Assembly (NCBI GenBank): GCA_038237895.1
Contig: JBBRYE010000002.1
Span: 12,880 to 76,879, forward strand
Source: Pseudopedobacter sp038237895
GTDB lineage: Bacteria > Bacteroidota > Bacteroidia > Sphingobacteriales > Sphingobacteriaceae
DNA length: 64,000 bases
Direction of reading: 5' to 3'
The notes under the pieces were generated by a model. The model did no database searches, was not told the DNA's origin, and saw only the letters and a list, made by a program, of their open reading frames with translations. Position numbers and translations under genes: made by a program. Positions 34,851 through 44,072 of the stretch are shown piece after piece; the stretch's first letter is position 1; every line of letters starts with the position of its first letter.

Positions 34851-36437
34851 TCATTCTTCTACTTTTTTATAGATTTCTTTTTTTTCATTCATCCTATTAT
34901 TAATATCCATTACCACACTTCTCGCAGACTCAAATGCACCTGCCATCCATGAGTTTAGGTAGGTCATATGTTCTCCGGCAAAATAAACTTGTTTTTCTGG
35001 TTTTAACAATGGTTTATAAATGCTTTCTCGGGTTTCCGAACTGTATAATGCCCAACCTCCTAAATTGTGAACGGTTTTTTGCCAATTAACAGAAAATGAG
35101 TTTTCAAATTCTTTTGGATATTGAGGATGTATTAAGGCGCCTTTTTCTAATGCTAATTTTTCTCTATCTGTATAAGATAAATTACCCACTTCAATGGCTT
35201 TATCATTAAAATTATAATAACCTAAAAGCACTCCTTTTTTTGATTGATAATCATTAGATGGGTAAAAAATTTGTGTCAATTGGTTATTAGTATGCGTTAT
35301 TCCTCCATAAATTTGTTCGTCTTCCTCCCAAAACCTACGCTTAAATTGTAAACCTATTTTCCCTGTGTTTATGTAAGTTGCATAATCAATAGCTCTACTA
35401 ATATTTGAAGAAAAATTATGTTCTAAATTACTTAAGACTTTAAGAGGGATGGTGCAAATACAAATGTCTGCTTCTATTTCCTTTGCTCCGTTAGCATCTT
35501 TATAACTCACTTTAACACTATTTTCAAGATTTTTGATTGTTGTGACTTCTGCACTTTTCTTAATTAAATTCCCAATTTTAGCTTCTAAAGCAGATGCAAT
35601 TTTATCCATACCCCCAACCGCCTGAAACATAGTCATTTGCAATTCGTAAGTGTATTCTGCAACATTATAAAAATCAGGATCTGCTAATCCAGAAGATAAA
35701 ATATCTGTTAAAGGATGAGCGTTTCCAATTGTGCCAGATTGATTTTTAGCATATGGTGCAGTTATGTAACCTCTTCTGGCAGAGGCTTTATAAAGATTAT
35801 CAATATCTAATCCACCTTCTGCTCTTAGATATTCTAACACTTTTTCTACATCATCTTTACTTAAATCTAAATCAAGTTTATCTTGATTAATAGATTTATA
35901 AAGCAATTCGCTCATATAGCCACGCATATCATTATGCACTTCCCTAACCTTAATTTTTTTATTGGATAAAGGACCTTTACCCTCGGCAAAATAATAGGAG
36001 CCCTCGTTTATGTTATTATAAATTTGTAAGGGCACATTTAATTCTTTGCAATATTGTAGGGTTAGTTGGTGATGATGCGGAATGCGGCTTGGACCTGCAT
36101 TAAAATATTGTCCTTCATCAAATTTAGAAATTTGCTTGGTGCTATCAATTTCTTGGTTATAACTGCCTTTTCTAACACTCCAACAGCGCCCACCGGTTCT
36201 ATCTCTAGCTTCCAAAATAGTACAGTCATAACCTAATTTTTGGAGTTCATAAGCGGCTGTCATTCCACAAAGCCCGGCTCCTAAAATCACTATTTTTTTA
36301 CCTTTAATTTCACTTTTAGGCTCAAAAGAATAAGACGGCGAAGGTTTTAGCATCCCTAAAGCCATTAATGCAGGGTAAGTGCCGCCTAAAAGCATCCCAC
36401 TTTTGCTTAAAAAACCTCTTCTACTTAAATTTTTCAA
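34851..36437 (-). CDS. Tat-exported flavin amine oxidase
   Basis: A 528-residue FAD enzyme of the amine oxidase/L-amino-acid oxidase family. The Tat signal SRRGFLSKSGMLLGG is at residues 5-19 (Arg6-Arg7). The dinucleotide-binding motif GAGLCG is at 53-58, followed by LEARDRTGGRCWS. The C-terminal FAD motif is VYFAGEHMTYLNSWMAGAFE. It would oxidise amines or amino acids in the periplasm, giving the keto acid or aldehyde, ammonia and hydrogen peroxide. It precedes the Tat-type aminotransferase by 87 bases on the same strand, suggesting a joint pathway. Confidence 0.9.
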   Translation of the reverse strand: MKNLSRRGFLSKSGMLLGGTYPALMALGMLKPSPSYSFEPKSEIKGKKIVILGAGLCGMTAAYELQKLGYDCTILEARDRTGGRCWSVRKGSYNQEIDSTKQISKFDEGQYFNAGPSRIPHHHQLTLQYCKELNVPLQIYNNINEGSYYFAEGKGPLSNKKIKVREVHNDMRGYMSELLYKSINQDKLDLDLSKDDVEKVLEYLRAEGGLDIDNLYKASARRGYITAPYAKNQSGTIGNAHPLTDILSSGLADPDFYNVAEYTYELQMTMFQAVGGMDKIASALEAKIGNLIKKSAEVTTIKNLENSVKVSYKDANGAKEIEADICICTIPLKVLSNLEHNFSSNISRAIDYATYINTGKIGLQFKRRFWEEDEQIYGGITHTNNQLTQIFYPSNDYQSKKGVLLGYYNFNDKAIEVGNLSYTDREKLALEKGALIHPQYPKEFENSFSVNWQKTVHNLGGWALYSSETRESIYKPLLKPEKQVYFAGEHMTYLNSWMAGAFESARSVVMDINNRMNEKKEIYKKVEE

Positions 36438-36674
36438 TAATTTTTACATATTTTAACTTTAAATGTATGTTTTTTTATTCATTTTTATGCTAATAGTATA
36501 TATAATTTGATTTATCACAATAAAATGGGTGTATTTTTTATAAAAAATTATGTCATTTTATTAATTAAACAAAAATTATCAGGTAAGATTTAAAATTCTA
36601 AACTTTTCAATTCTCTTAAAAGATTATATTTAATCAATTATTTATTATGGAATAGCAATTGCAATCTTATATAT

Positions 36675-37589
36675 ATGAAATCATTTGATATTGATAATAT
36701 CCCAAACCAGGAAGGTAAAGTTGCCATAGTTACAGGAGCAAACTCTGGATTAGGTTTTGAAACAACAAGAGGATTAGTGAAAAAAGGTTTTTTAGTTATC
36801 ATGGCTTGTAGAGATTTAAAAAAAGCACATTTAGCTCATAATAAAATAATAAAGGAATTTGCTAGTGCAGATTTAAAAATCTTACATATTGATACTTCAT
36901 CATTAAAATCTGTTAGGGCTTTTGCTAATGAATTTCTGCAGCACTATCAAAAATTGGATTTATTAATAAACAATGCTGGTATAATGGTTCCACCATATTC
37001 TTTAACAGAGGATGGTTTTGAAAGTCAGTTGGGCACAAATTATTTAGGGCATTTTTTGCTTACAGGATTGTTATTAGGAGTCTTAGAAAATGCTGAAAAT
37101 AGTAGAGTGATTACCCTTAGTAGCATTGCTCATAAAAGAGGAAAAATAGATTTTGAAGATTTGCATTTTAAAAAGCATAATTATAAAAAATGGGATGCTT
37201 ACGGCCAAAGTAAGTTAGCTTGTTTAATGTTTGCCTATGAATTGGATAGAAGATTAAAAGTTAAAGGTTCTAAAATTATGTCAGTTGCTTCACATCCTGG
37301 TGTTTCTTTAACTAACCTATGGAATTATATGCCCAGAGGTTTTAGTTTGATTAGTCCATTATTTAATTTATTTCTTAGCCAAAGTGCAGAAGATGGTGCA
37401 AAACCAACACTACTGGCTGGGCTAGATATAAATGTAAAAGGGGGAGAATATTTTGGACCTACTGGTTTTAATGAAATGAAAGGAGAGCCAGGTAAAGTAT
37501 TTAGCACTTTGCTTTCAAAAAATAAAGAAATTGCTAAAAAGTTATGGTCGGTTTCTGAGGAATTAACAGGTATAAATTACCTTGATTAA
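36675..37589 (+). CDS. Short-chain dehydrogenase/reductase
   Basis: A 304-residue classical SDR of the retinol-dehydrogenase-like group. The cofactor motif TGANSGLG is at 20-27, the NNAG motif in LLINNAGIMVPP (about 96-107), the catalytic Ser in VITLSSIAH, and Tyr176-x3-Lys180 in YGQSKLA. All catalytic residues are present. ACRDLKKA at the end of strand 2 suggests NADP(H). The substrate is unknown. It is divergent from the amine oxidase gene and convergent with the CHAD-like gene. Confidence 0.92.
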   Translation: MKSFDIDNIPNQEGKVAIVTGANSGLGFETTRGLVKKGFLVIMACRDLKKAHLAHNKIIKEFASADLKILHIDTSSLKSVRAFANEFLQHYQKLDLLINNAGIMVPPYSLTEDGFESQLGTNYLGHFLLTGLLLGVLENAENSRVITLSSIAHKRGKIDFEDLHFKKHNYKKWDAYGQSKLACLMFAYELDRRLKVKGSKIMSVASHPGVSLTNLWNYMPRGFSLISPLFNLFLSQSAEDGAKPTLLAGLDINVKGGEYFGPTGFNEMKGEPGKVFSTLLSKNKEIAKKLWSVSEELTGINYLD

Positions 37590-37693
37590 TTCTTGAGTAA
37601 AATAAAGAAGATTATTAAAAGAACTAATATTTTTGGTTCGCTAAAAATTTAGAATTAGTATCAAAACATATTTAATTGTAAAAAAGATATTTT

Positions 37694-38707
37694 TTAAAAG
37701 ACTTTTAAATCTCTTTTAAAAACATCAAATACTTTATCTTCATAAATAAAAGTATCTGCCAAATTTTTCATTTTAGTTTTTATTTCTTTTAATGATAGTT
37801 TAACATTTGGGGTAAATTTATTTATTTCTGTTATTGCTTTAACATCATGAATAAAATTAGTCTCTTTAATTAATTTTTCCATACAAATTAACTCTAATCC
37901 TTGATCTTTTAAATTCCCACTTTCTGCAATTAACCAGCTTAAAGCATAAAATGCCGATTCAGAAAATTCAATCGCATCTAAATCTGCTTTATTTTTAGGT
38001 AGTTTATTAAACGGACTATCCATTACTTTTTTGGTTAGATATTTTTTGAAATTACTAGTTTTTTCATCTTTTTTTAATTGAATTAAACCATTTAAAGCTT
38101 GTGCACTAATACTAATCCACCTTATCTTTCTTCTAAATTCATGTACTCCTTCTTCTATTTTATCAAAATTTATTTTTTCTGATTTATAGTCTTTTAAAAT
38201 GCTTTTTATCTCTTTAAGTAAAGCTTTAGAAACTGCTTTTTTCTCTTTTTCAGGATCTAACCAATTAACTTTATTTAATTGATTAATAATTTTATCTATC
38301 TCAATTTTTTTCTCATTAGTCCAATCACCATCAATTAATAAAGTGTTTAAATTATTGAGCTCGTTCTGATAATGCTGAAATAATTGATTTAAGAATACGA
38401 TAGGACAGTTTTTGGTATCAGAAAATATTTTGTGAAGAGAATCATAATAATCTATTTTACCTAATTGATCTTCTAAAGATTTAAATTTTATCTGAAGTTT
38501 TTTAAATAGCTTTTTATTACTTATGCTTTTATAAATGCTACACAAAGCTTCCAAATAAAAAAAATGTTGTCTCGCTTCAGATTGGTAATAAGCGAGTGGA
38601 ATGTTTTCCTGAGATGTAGCTTTTGAAATAATTAAGCTTAATTTTTGTAAAGGGATTAAAAATCTTTTAACACTATCATTATTTCTATTAAGCACTTTTT
38701 TTATCAT
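37694..38707 (-). CDS. CHAD-like all-helical protein
   Basis: A 337-residue protein with no signal peptide and almost entirely helical, Lys/Glu-rich character. The segment VHEFRRKIRWISISAQALNG (about residues 187-206) resembles the conserved His-x-x-Arg-x-x-x-Lys/Arg helix of CHAD domains, which bind polyphosphate in other bacteria. The match is based on this motif and helical content only, so a polyphosphate-related role is tentative. Otherwise it is a hypothetical cytoplasmic protein. Confidence 0.55.
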   Translation of the reverse strand: MIKKVLNRNNDSVKRFLIPLQKLSLIISKATSQENIPLAYYQSEARQHFFYLEALCSIYKSISNKKLFKKLQIKFKSLEDQLGKIDYYDSLHKIFSDTKNCPIVFLNQLFQHYQNELNNLNTLLIDGDWTNEKKIEIDKIINQLNKVNWLDPEKEKKAVSKALLKEIKSILKDYKSEKINFDKIEEGVHEFRRKIRWISISAQALNGLIQLKKDEKTSNFKKYLTKKVMDSPFNKLPKNKADLDAIEFSESAFYALSWLIAESGNLKDQGLELICMEKLIKETNFIHDVKAITEINKFTPNVKLSLKEIKTKMKNLADTFIYEDKVFDVFKRDLKVF

Positions 38708-38803
38708 GTGGTAATTTAATAATTGTTATTTATTAATCTATAATTATGACTTGGTATAATGTTTGGTTTTAATGTAACGTTGTTATTAAACTACCATATA
38801 GCC

Positions 38804-39211
38804 ATGAAAAAAATTAATAAAAGACTGTATTTATATATTCTCATTTTAATATCCTTTAGTATTTGCTCTTTTGTAAATATCAAAATAACACAAAAAGAAG
38901 ATTCAATTTTAGGTAAGTGGGAAGAAGAAAGCGGTGTTAGAACCATTGAGATTTTTAAATCAGGTAACGAATATTTTGGCAAAATTCTCACTAATAAACA
39001 TCAAGAGGAGGATCAATTAACTCCCGGAACTATTATGATGGACAATTTTACTTTTAATAAGGACGAAGATAATTGGGAGGGAAAAGTTGTAATTCCATCA
39101 AAAGACATGAATATTAATTGCAAAATAATTTTAGAAAATGAAAATCAGATAAAATCTATTGCTAAAATTGCTTTTATAAGTAGGTCTAAAACTTGGAATA
39201 GGATAAAGTGA
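38804..39211 (+). CDS. DUF2147-like small exported protein
   Basis: I prefer the Met at codon 16 of the longer frame, which opens a signal-like helix (MKKINKRLYLYILILISFSI). The remaining ~110 residues carry ILGKWEEESGVRTIEIFKSG and YFGKILTNKHQ, which fit the start of DUF2147 proteins (a small beta-barrel family found in the periplasm of many Bacteroidota). Function unknown. It is upstream of and co-oriented with a LysR gene. Confidence 0.65.
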   Translation: MKKINKRLYLYILILISFSICSFVNIKITQKEDSILGKWEEESGVRTIEIFKSGNEYFGKILTNKHQEEDQLTPGTIMMDNFTFNKDEDNWEGKVVIPSKDMNINCKIILENENQIKSIAKIAFISRSKTWNRIK

Positions 39212-39314
39212 AGCAAACTTGATTTATAAAAATTAATAGAAGTTTTTGAATGTATTTTTAAAATGATTTTATAAGTTTAGTTTATATTTACATTCTAATA
39301 TATAAGCCTATTTT

Positions 39315-40244
39315 ATGAATTATACTTTGCACCAACTTCAAGTATTTTTAAAAATTACCCAAACAAAAAGTATTACTAAAGCTGCAGCCGAGTTACATTT
39401 AACGCAGCCTGCAGTTTCTATTCAGCTTAAAAATTTACAAGATCAATTTGCCATTCCTTTAACAGAAATTGTAGGACGGCAACTTTATGTAACTGATTTT
39501 GGTAAAGAGATTGCCCAAGCTGCAGAAAATATTCTTAATGAGGTCCATGCTATAAATTATAAAACTTTAGCTTTTAAAAATCAATTAGCTGGTAGGTTAA
39601 AACTCTCTGTAGTTTCTACCGGTAAGTATGTTATGCCCTATTTCTTAACCAATTTTTTAAAGCAAAATGCGGGTATAGAGTTGGTTATGGACGTTACTAA
39701 CAAAGCTAAAGTGTTAGAAAGTTTGGAAAATAATGAAGTTGATTTTTCTTTAGTTTCCATATTACCAGAAAAACTAAAAATTTTATCTGTTGCCTTGATG
39801 AAAAACCAATTGTATTTAGTAGGCAACACAGAAAGGATTTTTGATAGAAAACAGAATGACATAAATTTATTAGAAGAGTTGCCATTAATTTACAGAGAAG
39901 CGGGTTCTGGTACCAGATTTACAATGGAGCAGTTTATAAAAAACAATAATTTGCATGTTATTAAAAAGATGGAATTAACATCTAATGAAGCAGTAAAACA
40001 GGCTGTAATTGCAGGTTTGGGCTATTCAATAATGCCAATAATTGGAATTAAAAACGAGCTGAAAAATAATGTTTTGCAAATAATCCCGATAAAAAGATTT
40101 CCAATATTATCAGAATGGAATATGATTTGGCTAAATAATAAAAACTTATCGCCTGTTGCAACTGCCTTTTTAGAATTTGTTAAAATAAACAAAGAGCAAA
40201 TCATGAAAGAAAAATTTGATTGGATGAACGATTATCTTGCTTAA
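39315..40244 (+). CDS. LysR-family transcriptional regulator
   Basis: A 309-residue LysR protein. The winged helix-turn-helix occupies residues 1-60 (LHQLQVFLKITQTKSITKAA, LTQPAVSIQLKNLQDQF). The effector domain follows (RLKLSVVSTGKYVMPYFLTN, EVDFSLVSILPEKL, PLIYREAGSGTR, SIMPIIGI), with the CbbR/CysB-like arrangement. No divergent target gene is adjacent, so the regulon cannot be inferred. Its last 4 bases overlap the end of the convergent tetR gene. Confidence 0.93.
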   Translation: MNYTLHQLQVFLKITQTKSITKAAAELHLTQPAVSIQLKNLQDQFAIPLTEIVGRQLYVTDFGKEIAQAAENILNEVHAINYKTLAFKNQLAGRLKLSVVSTGKYVMPYFLTNFLKQNAGIELVMDVTNKAKVLESLENNEVDFSLVSILPEKLKILSVALMKNQLYLVGNTERIFDRKQNDINLLEELPLIYREAGSGTRFTMEQFIKNNNLHVIKKMELTSNEAVKQAVIAGLGYSIMPIIGIKNELKNNVLQIIPIKRFPILSEWNMIWLNNKNLSPVATAFLEFVKINKEQIMKEKFDWMNDYLA

Positions 40245-40924
40245 TTAAGTTTTTTTTCTAGCGTACTAAAAATTAAATCAACTAAAAAATTTCTTACATG
40301 TTTTATGTTTTTTTCTGTACCAAAATCAGTTAAAGAAGGTAAATTATTCATAAAAAAATCTTGATAATGTGCCATTTCTATCATAGTAGTAGCTAATGAT
40401 CTGGGATATACATAGCTAGGATTATATTCTATAAAAATCTGACTAATACGGCTACAAAGATTTTTGTAAGGCATAAATAATTGTTCTTTATTATCTTCAG
40501 AAACATTTTTTGTTAAATAAACTTTTGAAGATTCTGAAATGATGATTTCATGTAAATCTTCTAAATTTATATCCTGACTAGCATGGTTAACATCTAACTG
40601 CCAAGTTAAAATTTGAATAGTAATCTTAATTTTTTTATCAGCATCTGTTAGGTTGTTTGTGTTAAACATTACTTGGTAATCTAACCAATGCCAATACCAT
40701 GAAACTATATAATTAAGTAATCTTAATTTATTCTCAAAATACCTGTAAATAGTTGCTTCTGTGGTGCCTATCTCTTCTGCTAACTTTTTAAATGTGAACA
40801 TTTCAAATCCAATCTTTCTAATTAAGCTGGTGCCATTAGAGACTATTTTTTTTCCAATCTCACTTTGATCTGGATCTTTCAGATAAAGCTTTTCATTCAT
40901 TTTAGGATGTAATTGCCATTCCAT
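40241..40924 (-). CDS. TetR-family transcriptional repressor
   Basis: A 227-residue regulator. The N-terminal TetR helix-turn-helix covers about residues 27-75 (IRKIGFEMFTFKKLAEEIGT, TEATIYRYFENKLRLLNYIV). The C-terminal ligand domain is helical and family-specific. It is divergently transcribed from the ABC-HlyD-TolC operon, and a palindrome in the shared 126-bp gap is a likely operator, so it probably represses the exporter and itself. Confidence 0.92.
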   Translation of the reverse strand: MEWQLHPKMNEKLYLKDPDQSEIGKKIVSNGTSLIRKIGFEMFTFKKLAEEIGTTEATIYRYFENKLRLLNYIVSWYWHWLDYQVMFNTNNLTDADKKIKITIQILTWQLDVNHASQDINLEDLHEIIISESSKVYLTKNVSEDNKEQLFMPYKNLCSRISQIFIEYNPSYVYPRSLATTMIEMAHYQDFFMNNLPSLTDFGTEKNIKHVRNFLVDLIFSTLEKKLN

Positions 40925-40942
40925 TTCAACAGGTATTTAAAA

Positions 40943-40950
40943 CAAATATA
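40943..40950 (-). promoter_or_regulatory. Candidate -7 box of tetR
   Basis: TATATTTG on the minus strand fits TAnnTTTG, 18 bases before the tetR start codon. Confidence 0.5.
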
Positions 40951-40987
40951 AGATATACCGTCATAAAAATATCATTTACTTTTTTCT

Positions 40988-41000
40988 GTAATAGTATTAC
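40988..41000. promoter_or_regulatory. Palindrome in the tetR-ABC gap, candidate operator
   Basis: GTAATA-G-TATTAC is a perfect 6-1-6 inverted repeat. It lies about 22 bases before the exporter's -7 box, covering the place of its -33 box, and about 37 bases behind the tetR -7 box. This is a typical position for TetR autorepression and target repression. Confidence 0.55.
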
Positions 41001-41022
41001 TATTATTTATAATGTAATTTTA

Positions 41023-41030
41023 TATTTTTG
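41023..41030 (+). promoter_or_regulatory. Candidate -7 box of the export operon
   Basis: TATTTTTG fits TAnnTTTG, 20 bases before the ABC transporter start. A short leader would result. Confidence 0.5.
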
Positions 41031-41050
41031 AAGAAGTTATACATATTTTT

Positions 41051-42724
41051 ATGATAAATAGTAATTCTTTAAGGGCAGCAATAAAAAAACTATTTCAATT
41101 AATTAACCTAGAGAAGGCTGAGATTAAAAATATTTATATCTATGCTATTTTAAATGGTGCCATTATTCTATCCCTTCCGTTGGGCATCCAAGCTATTATT
41201 AACCTGATGTTTGGGGCAATGGTTAGTACTTCGTTAATTGTAATGATTTTTTTGGTAGTGTTTGGGGTATTTATGAACGGAATATTTCAAATCAAACAAA
41301 TGCGTGTTGTAGAGAGTTTGCAACAGCGCATTTTTACTCGCCTAACTTTTGGGTACGCTTATCGGATACCTAAAATTAATTTACAAAGTATTGATAAGTA
41401 TTACCTTCCCGAGTTAGTTAACCGTTTTTTTGACACTGCAACATTACAAAAAGGGCTTTCAAAGTTATTGTTAGACTTACCAACGGCTACTATCCAGGTT
41501 TTATTTGGATTAATATTATTAGGATTTTACCATCCCATATTCATCTTATTTGGTGTTCTTTTACTAATTGTAGGGATTGTAATATTTTATTTAAGTAGTT
41601 CAAAAGGTTTTAATTCTAGTATACAAGAGTCGGATTTTAAATACCAAGTAGCCCATTGGTTAGAGGAGTTGAGCAGATGTATCAAAACTTTTAAATTTAA
41701 CCAGCAAACAGATTTACATTTAAAAAAAACAAACGATTTAGTTTCAGGATATTTAACCTCAAGAAACAAACATTTCTCGGTTTTACTATTTCAATATAGG
41801 GTTATAATAGGGTTTAAAGTAATTGTTACTGCAGCTATGTTAATTGTAGGTGCTTTTTTATTCATTAATCAAATTATTAATCTTGGGCAATTTATAGCTA
41901 CAGAAATTATCATTATAACAATTATAAACGCAATGGAAAAGCTAATTATAAGTTTAGAAGTTGTTTATGATGTATTAACATCGTTAGAAAAAATAAATAA
42001 AGTGTTAGAAAAACCACAAGATAAAGAAGATGATGCGCTTATCAATTTAGAGAATTGGGAAATAACCAGAGGCATCAATGTTGAAGCAAAAAATTTAACT
42101 TTTGGTTTTGAGGGAGAGGGTTTAATATTAAAGGATGTTAATTTTTCTATTAATGCGGGTGAGAAAATTTGTATAAAAGGTATACATGCCTCTGGCAAAT
42201 CTACATTAATTAAAACCTTAACAGGGATGTGGCCCAACTATAACGGAAAACTTACCATCAACAATATCCCCCTTCGTAATTTATCTCCATCGGTTTTGCA
42301 CCAAGAAGTTTCTTTTTACTTAACCGAAGATGAGTTATTTTCTGGTACCTTATTAGAAAACATCACCTTAGGAAAAAAGGATGTAAATTTTAACGAACTG
42401 CAAAGCATTATTGATTTGGTAGGTTTAAGCGATTTTGTATCCAATAAAAGCAAAGGCTTAGATATTTTAATAGATCCGCAGGGTAAAAAACTATCAAATA
42501 ATATTGCCCAAAAAATATTATTGGCCAGATGTTTTTATAAGAAACCCTCTCTTTTACTTATAGAAGATGGATGGATGTACATTGATGAGGAATCTAAGAA
42601 CAGAATTATCAATTTTCTCACATCAAAAAATAATTTATTTACACTTATTGCCATTAGCGATGATGAGGGTTTTATGGCAAAATGCGATAGAACTTATGTA
42701 ATGGATAAAGGAAATATTATTTAA
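41051..42724 (+). CDS. ABC exporter (fused permease-ATPase) with degenerate ATPase motifs
   Basis: A 557-residue half-transporter without the C39 peptidase domain. Residues 25-300 hold six predicted membrane helices; the ATPase domain covers about 345-557. Walker A is present (GIHASGKST, Lys383). Other motifs deviate: the Q-loop region reads FYLTEDELFSGTL, the signature is LSNNI (481-485) rather than LSGGQ, Walker B ends in LLIED (Glu505-Asp506, the reverse of the usual Asp-Glu), and the H-loop reads AISDDEG without His. The gene starts an operon with HlyD- and TolC-type genes, so it is part of a tripartite exporter of unknown cargo. Confidence 0.88.
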   Translation: MINSNSLRAAIKKLFQLINLEKAEIKNIYIYAILNGAIILSLPLGIQAIINLMFGAMVSTSLIVMIFLVVFGVFMNGIFQIKQMRVVESLQQRIFTRLTFGYAYRIPKINLQSIDKYYLPELVNRFFDTATLQKGLSKLLLDLPTATIQVLFGLILLGFYHPIFILFGVLLLIVGIVIFYLSSSKGFNSSIQESDFKYQVAHWLEELSRCIKTFKFNQQTDLHLKKTNDLVSGYLTSRNKHFSVLLFQYRVIIGFKVIVTAAMLIVGAFLFINQIINLGQFIATEIIIITIINAMEKLIISLEVVYDVLTSLEKINKVLEKPQDKEDDALINLENWEITRGINVEAKNLTFGFEGEGLILKDVNFSINAGEKICIKGIHASGKSTLIKTLTGMWPNYNGKLTINNIPLRNLSPSVLHQEVSFYLTEDELFSGTLLENITLGKKDVNFNELQSIIDLVGLSDFVSNKSKGLDILIDPQGKKLSNNIAQKILLARCFYKKPSLLLIEDGWMYIDEESKNRIINFLTSKNNLFTLIAISDDEGFMAKCDRTYVMDKGNII

Positions 42725-42731
42725 TTAAATT

Positions 42732-44072
42732 ATGTTTTTACAAAATAATATTAATAACGATAAAATGATGGAGTTTGATGCTTTTGCAGAAGTAATCAAA
42801 CAACGTAAATCTAATAGTTTGGGTAAAATTTTTCTTATTACAGCCGGATTTTGCCTATTTATACTTTTACTTCCATGGACACAAAATATTAAATCAAAGG
42901 GTTTAGTTTCTACTTTAAGTCCAAATCAAAGACCACAACAAATTAATAGTATTATCGCAGGTAGAATCGAAAAATGGTATATCCAAGACGGGCAAAAAGT
43001 AAAAAAAGGAGATACTTTACTAAGGATTAGCGAAATTAAAGAAGATTATTTAGATGCTGATTTATTAAGTAGAGTAAACGATCAAATAAGTGCAAAAAGT
43101 GATGCTATGGATTTTTACTCGCAAAAAGCCAACACTGCAACACAACAACAAAACGCCCTAAATCAATCATTAAAATTCAAGTTAGAACAAACTAAAAATA
43201 AGCTTAAGCAATATACATTACAAGTTCAATCTGATAGTGTGAGCTATGTTGCGGCAAACAATCAGTTTAATATTTCAAAAGAACAATTAGATAGGCAGAA
43301 AAAACTATTTGATGCTGGGTTAAAATCATTAACAGATTTTGAACAAAAGCAACAATACCTTCAAGAAGCTTTAGCGAAAAGAATAAGTACAGAAAATAAA
43401 TTTTACAACGGCAAAAACGAATTGCTTAATATAAAATTAGATTTATTGGCAGCACAACAAGAATATTTTGAAAAGATATCTAAAACTGATGGAGATAAGT
43501 TTACGGCTTTATCTCAAGTTTCAGCAAGTGAAGGAGAAGTGGCAAAACTTAAAAATCAATATGCTAATTATAAAAAAAGACAGGGTTTTTACATCATAAC
43601 AGCACCGCAAGATGGACAAATAATGAGATCTATTAAGGCGGGAATTGGCGAAACTGTAAAAGAAGGCGAGCAATTGATGCAGATTGTTCCAGATTCTTTT
43701 AATCCTGCGGTAGAGATGTTTATTAGCCCTTTAGACTTATCCTTAATTAGTGTTGGAGAGAATGTTCAGATTCAGTTTGATGGCTTTCCGGCAATTGTAT
43801 TTTCGGGTTGGCCCGATGCTTCGTATGGAATTTTTAAAGGTAAAGTTGTCGCCATTGATCAATCTATTAATAATGATGGACAATTTAGGGTTTGGGTTGC
43901 TCCATCAGGAAAAAAATGGCCTAAAGCAATAAGATTTGGATCTGGAACTCAAAACATTACTTTATTAAAAGATGTGCTTTTAGGTTATGAACTATGGCGA
44001 CAAATAAACGGCTTCCCTCCAGATTTTTATAAAGCACCAAAAATGAATAACCAAGGTAAAGATGAAAAGTAA
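42732..44072 (+). CDS. HlyD-family membrane fusion protein
   Basis: A 446-residue periplasmic adaptor. One membrane helix lies near 33-50 (IFLITAGFCLFILLLPW). The biotinyl-lipoyl-like part is split in the usual way (AGRIEKWYIQDGQKVKKGDT near 77-96 and APQDGQIMRSIKAGIGETVK near 294-313), around a long Gln-rich coiled coil (about 110-290). A C-terminal beta-barrel follows. It would link the inner-membrane ABC protein to the outer-membrane TolC homologue encoded next. It starts 7 bases after the ABC gene. Confidence 0.92.
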   Translation: MFLQNNINNDKMMEFDAFAEVIKQRKSNSLGKIFLITAGFCLFILLLPWTQNIKSKGLVSTLSPNQRPQQINSIIAGRIEKWYIQDGQKVKKGDTLLRISEIKEDYLDADLLSRVNDQISAKSDAMDFYSQKANTATQQQNALNQSLKFKLEQTKNKLKQYTLQVQSDSVSYVAANNQFNISKEQLDRQKKLFDAGLKSLTDFEQKQQYLQEALAKRISTENKFYNGKNELLNIKLDLLAAQQEYFEKISKTDGDKFTALSQVSASEGEVAKLKNQYANYKKRQGFYIITAPQDGQIMRSIKAGIGETVKEGEQLMQIVPDSFNPAVEMFISPLDLSLISVGENVQIQFDGFPAIVFSGWPDASYGIFKGKVVAIDQSINNDGQFRVWVAPSGKKWPKAIRFGSGTQNITLLKDVLLGYELWRQINGFPPDFYKAPKMNNQGKDEK

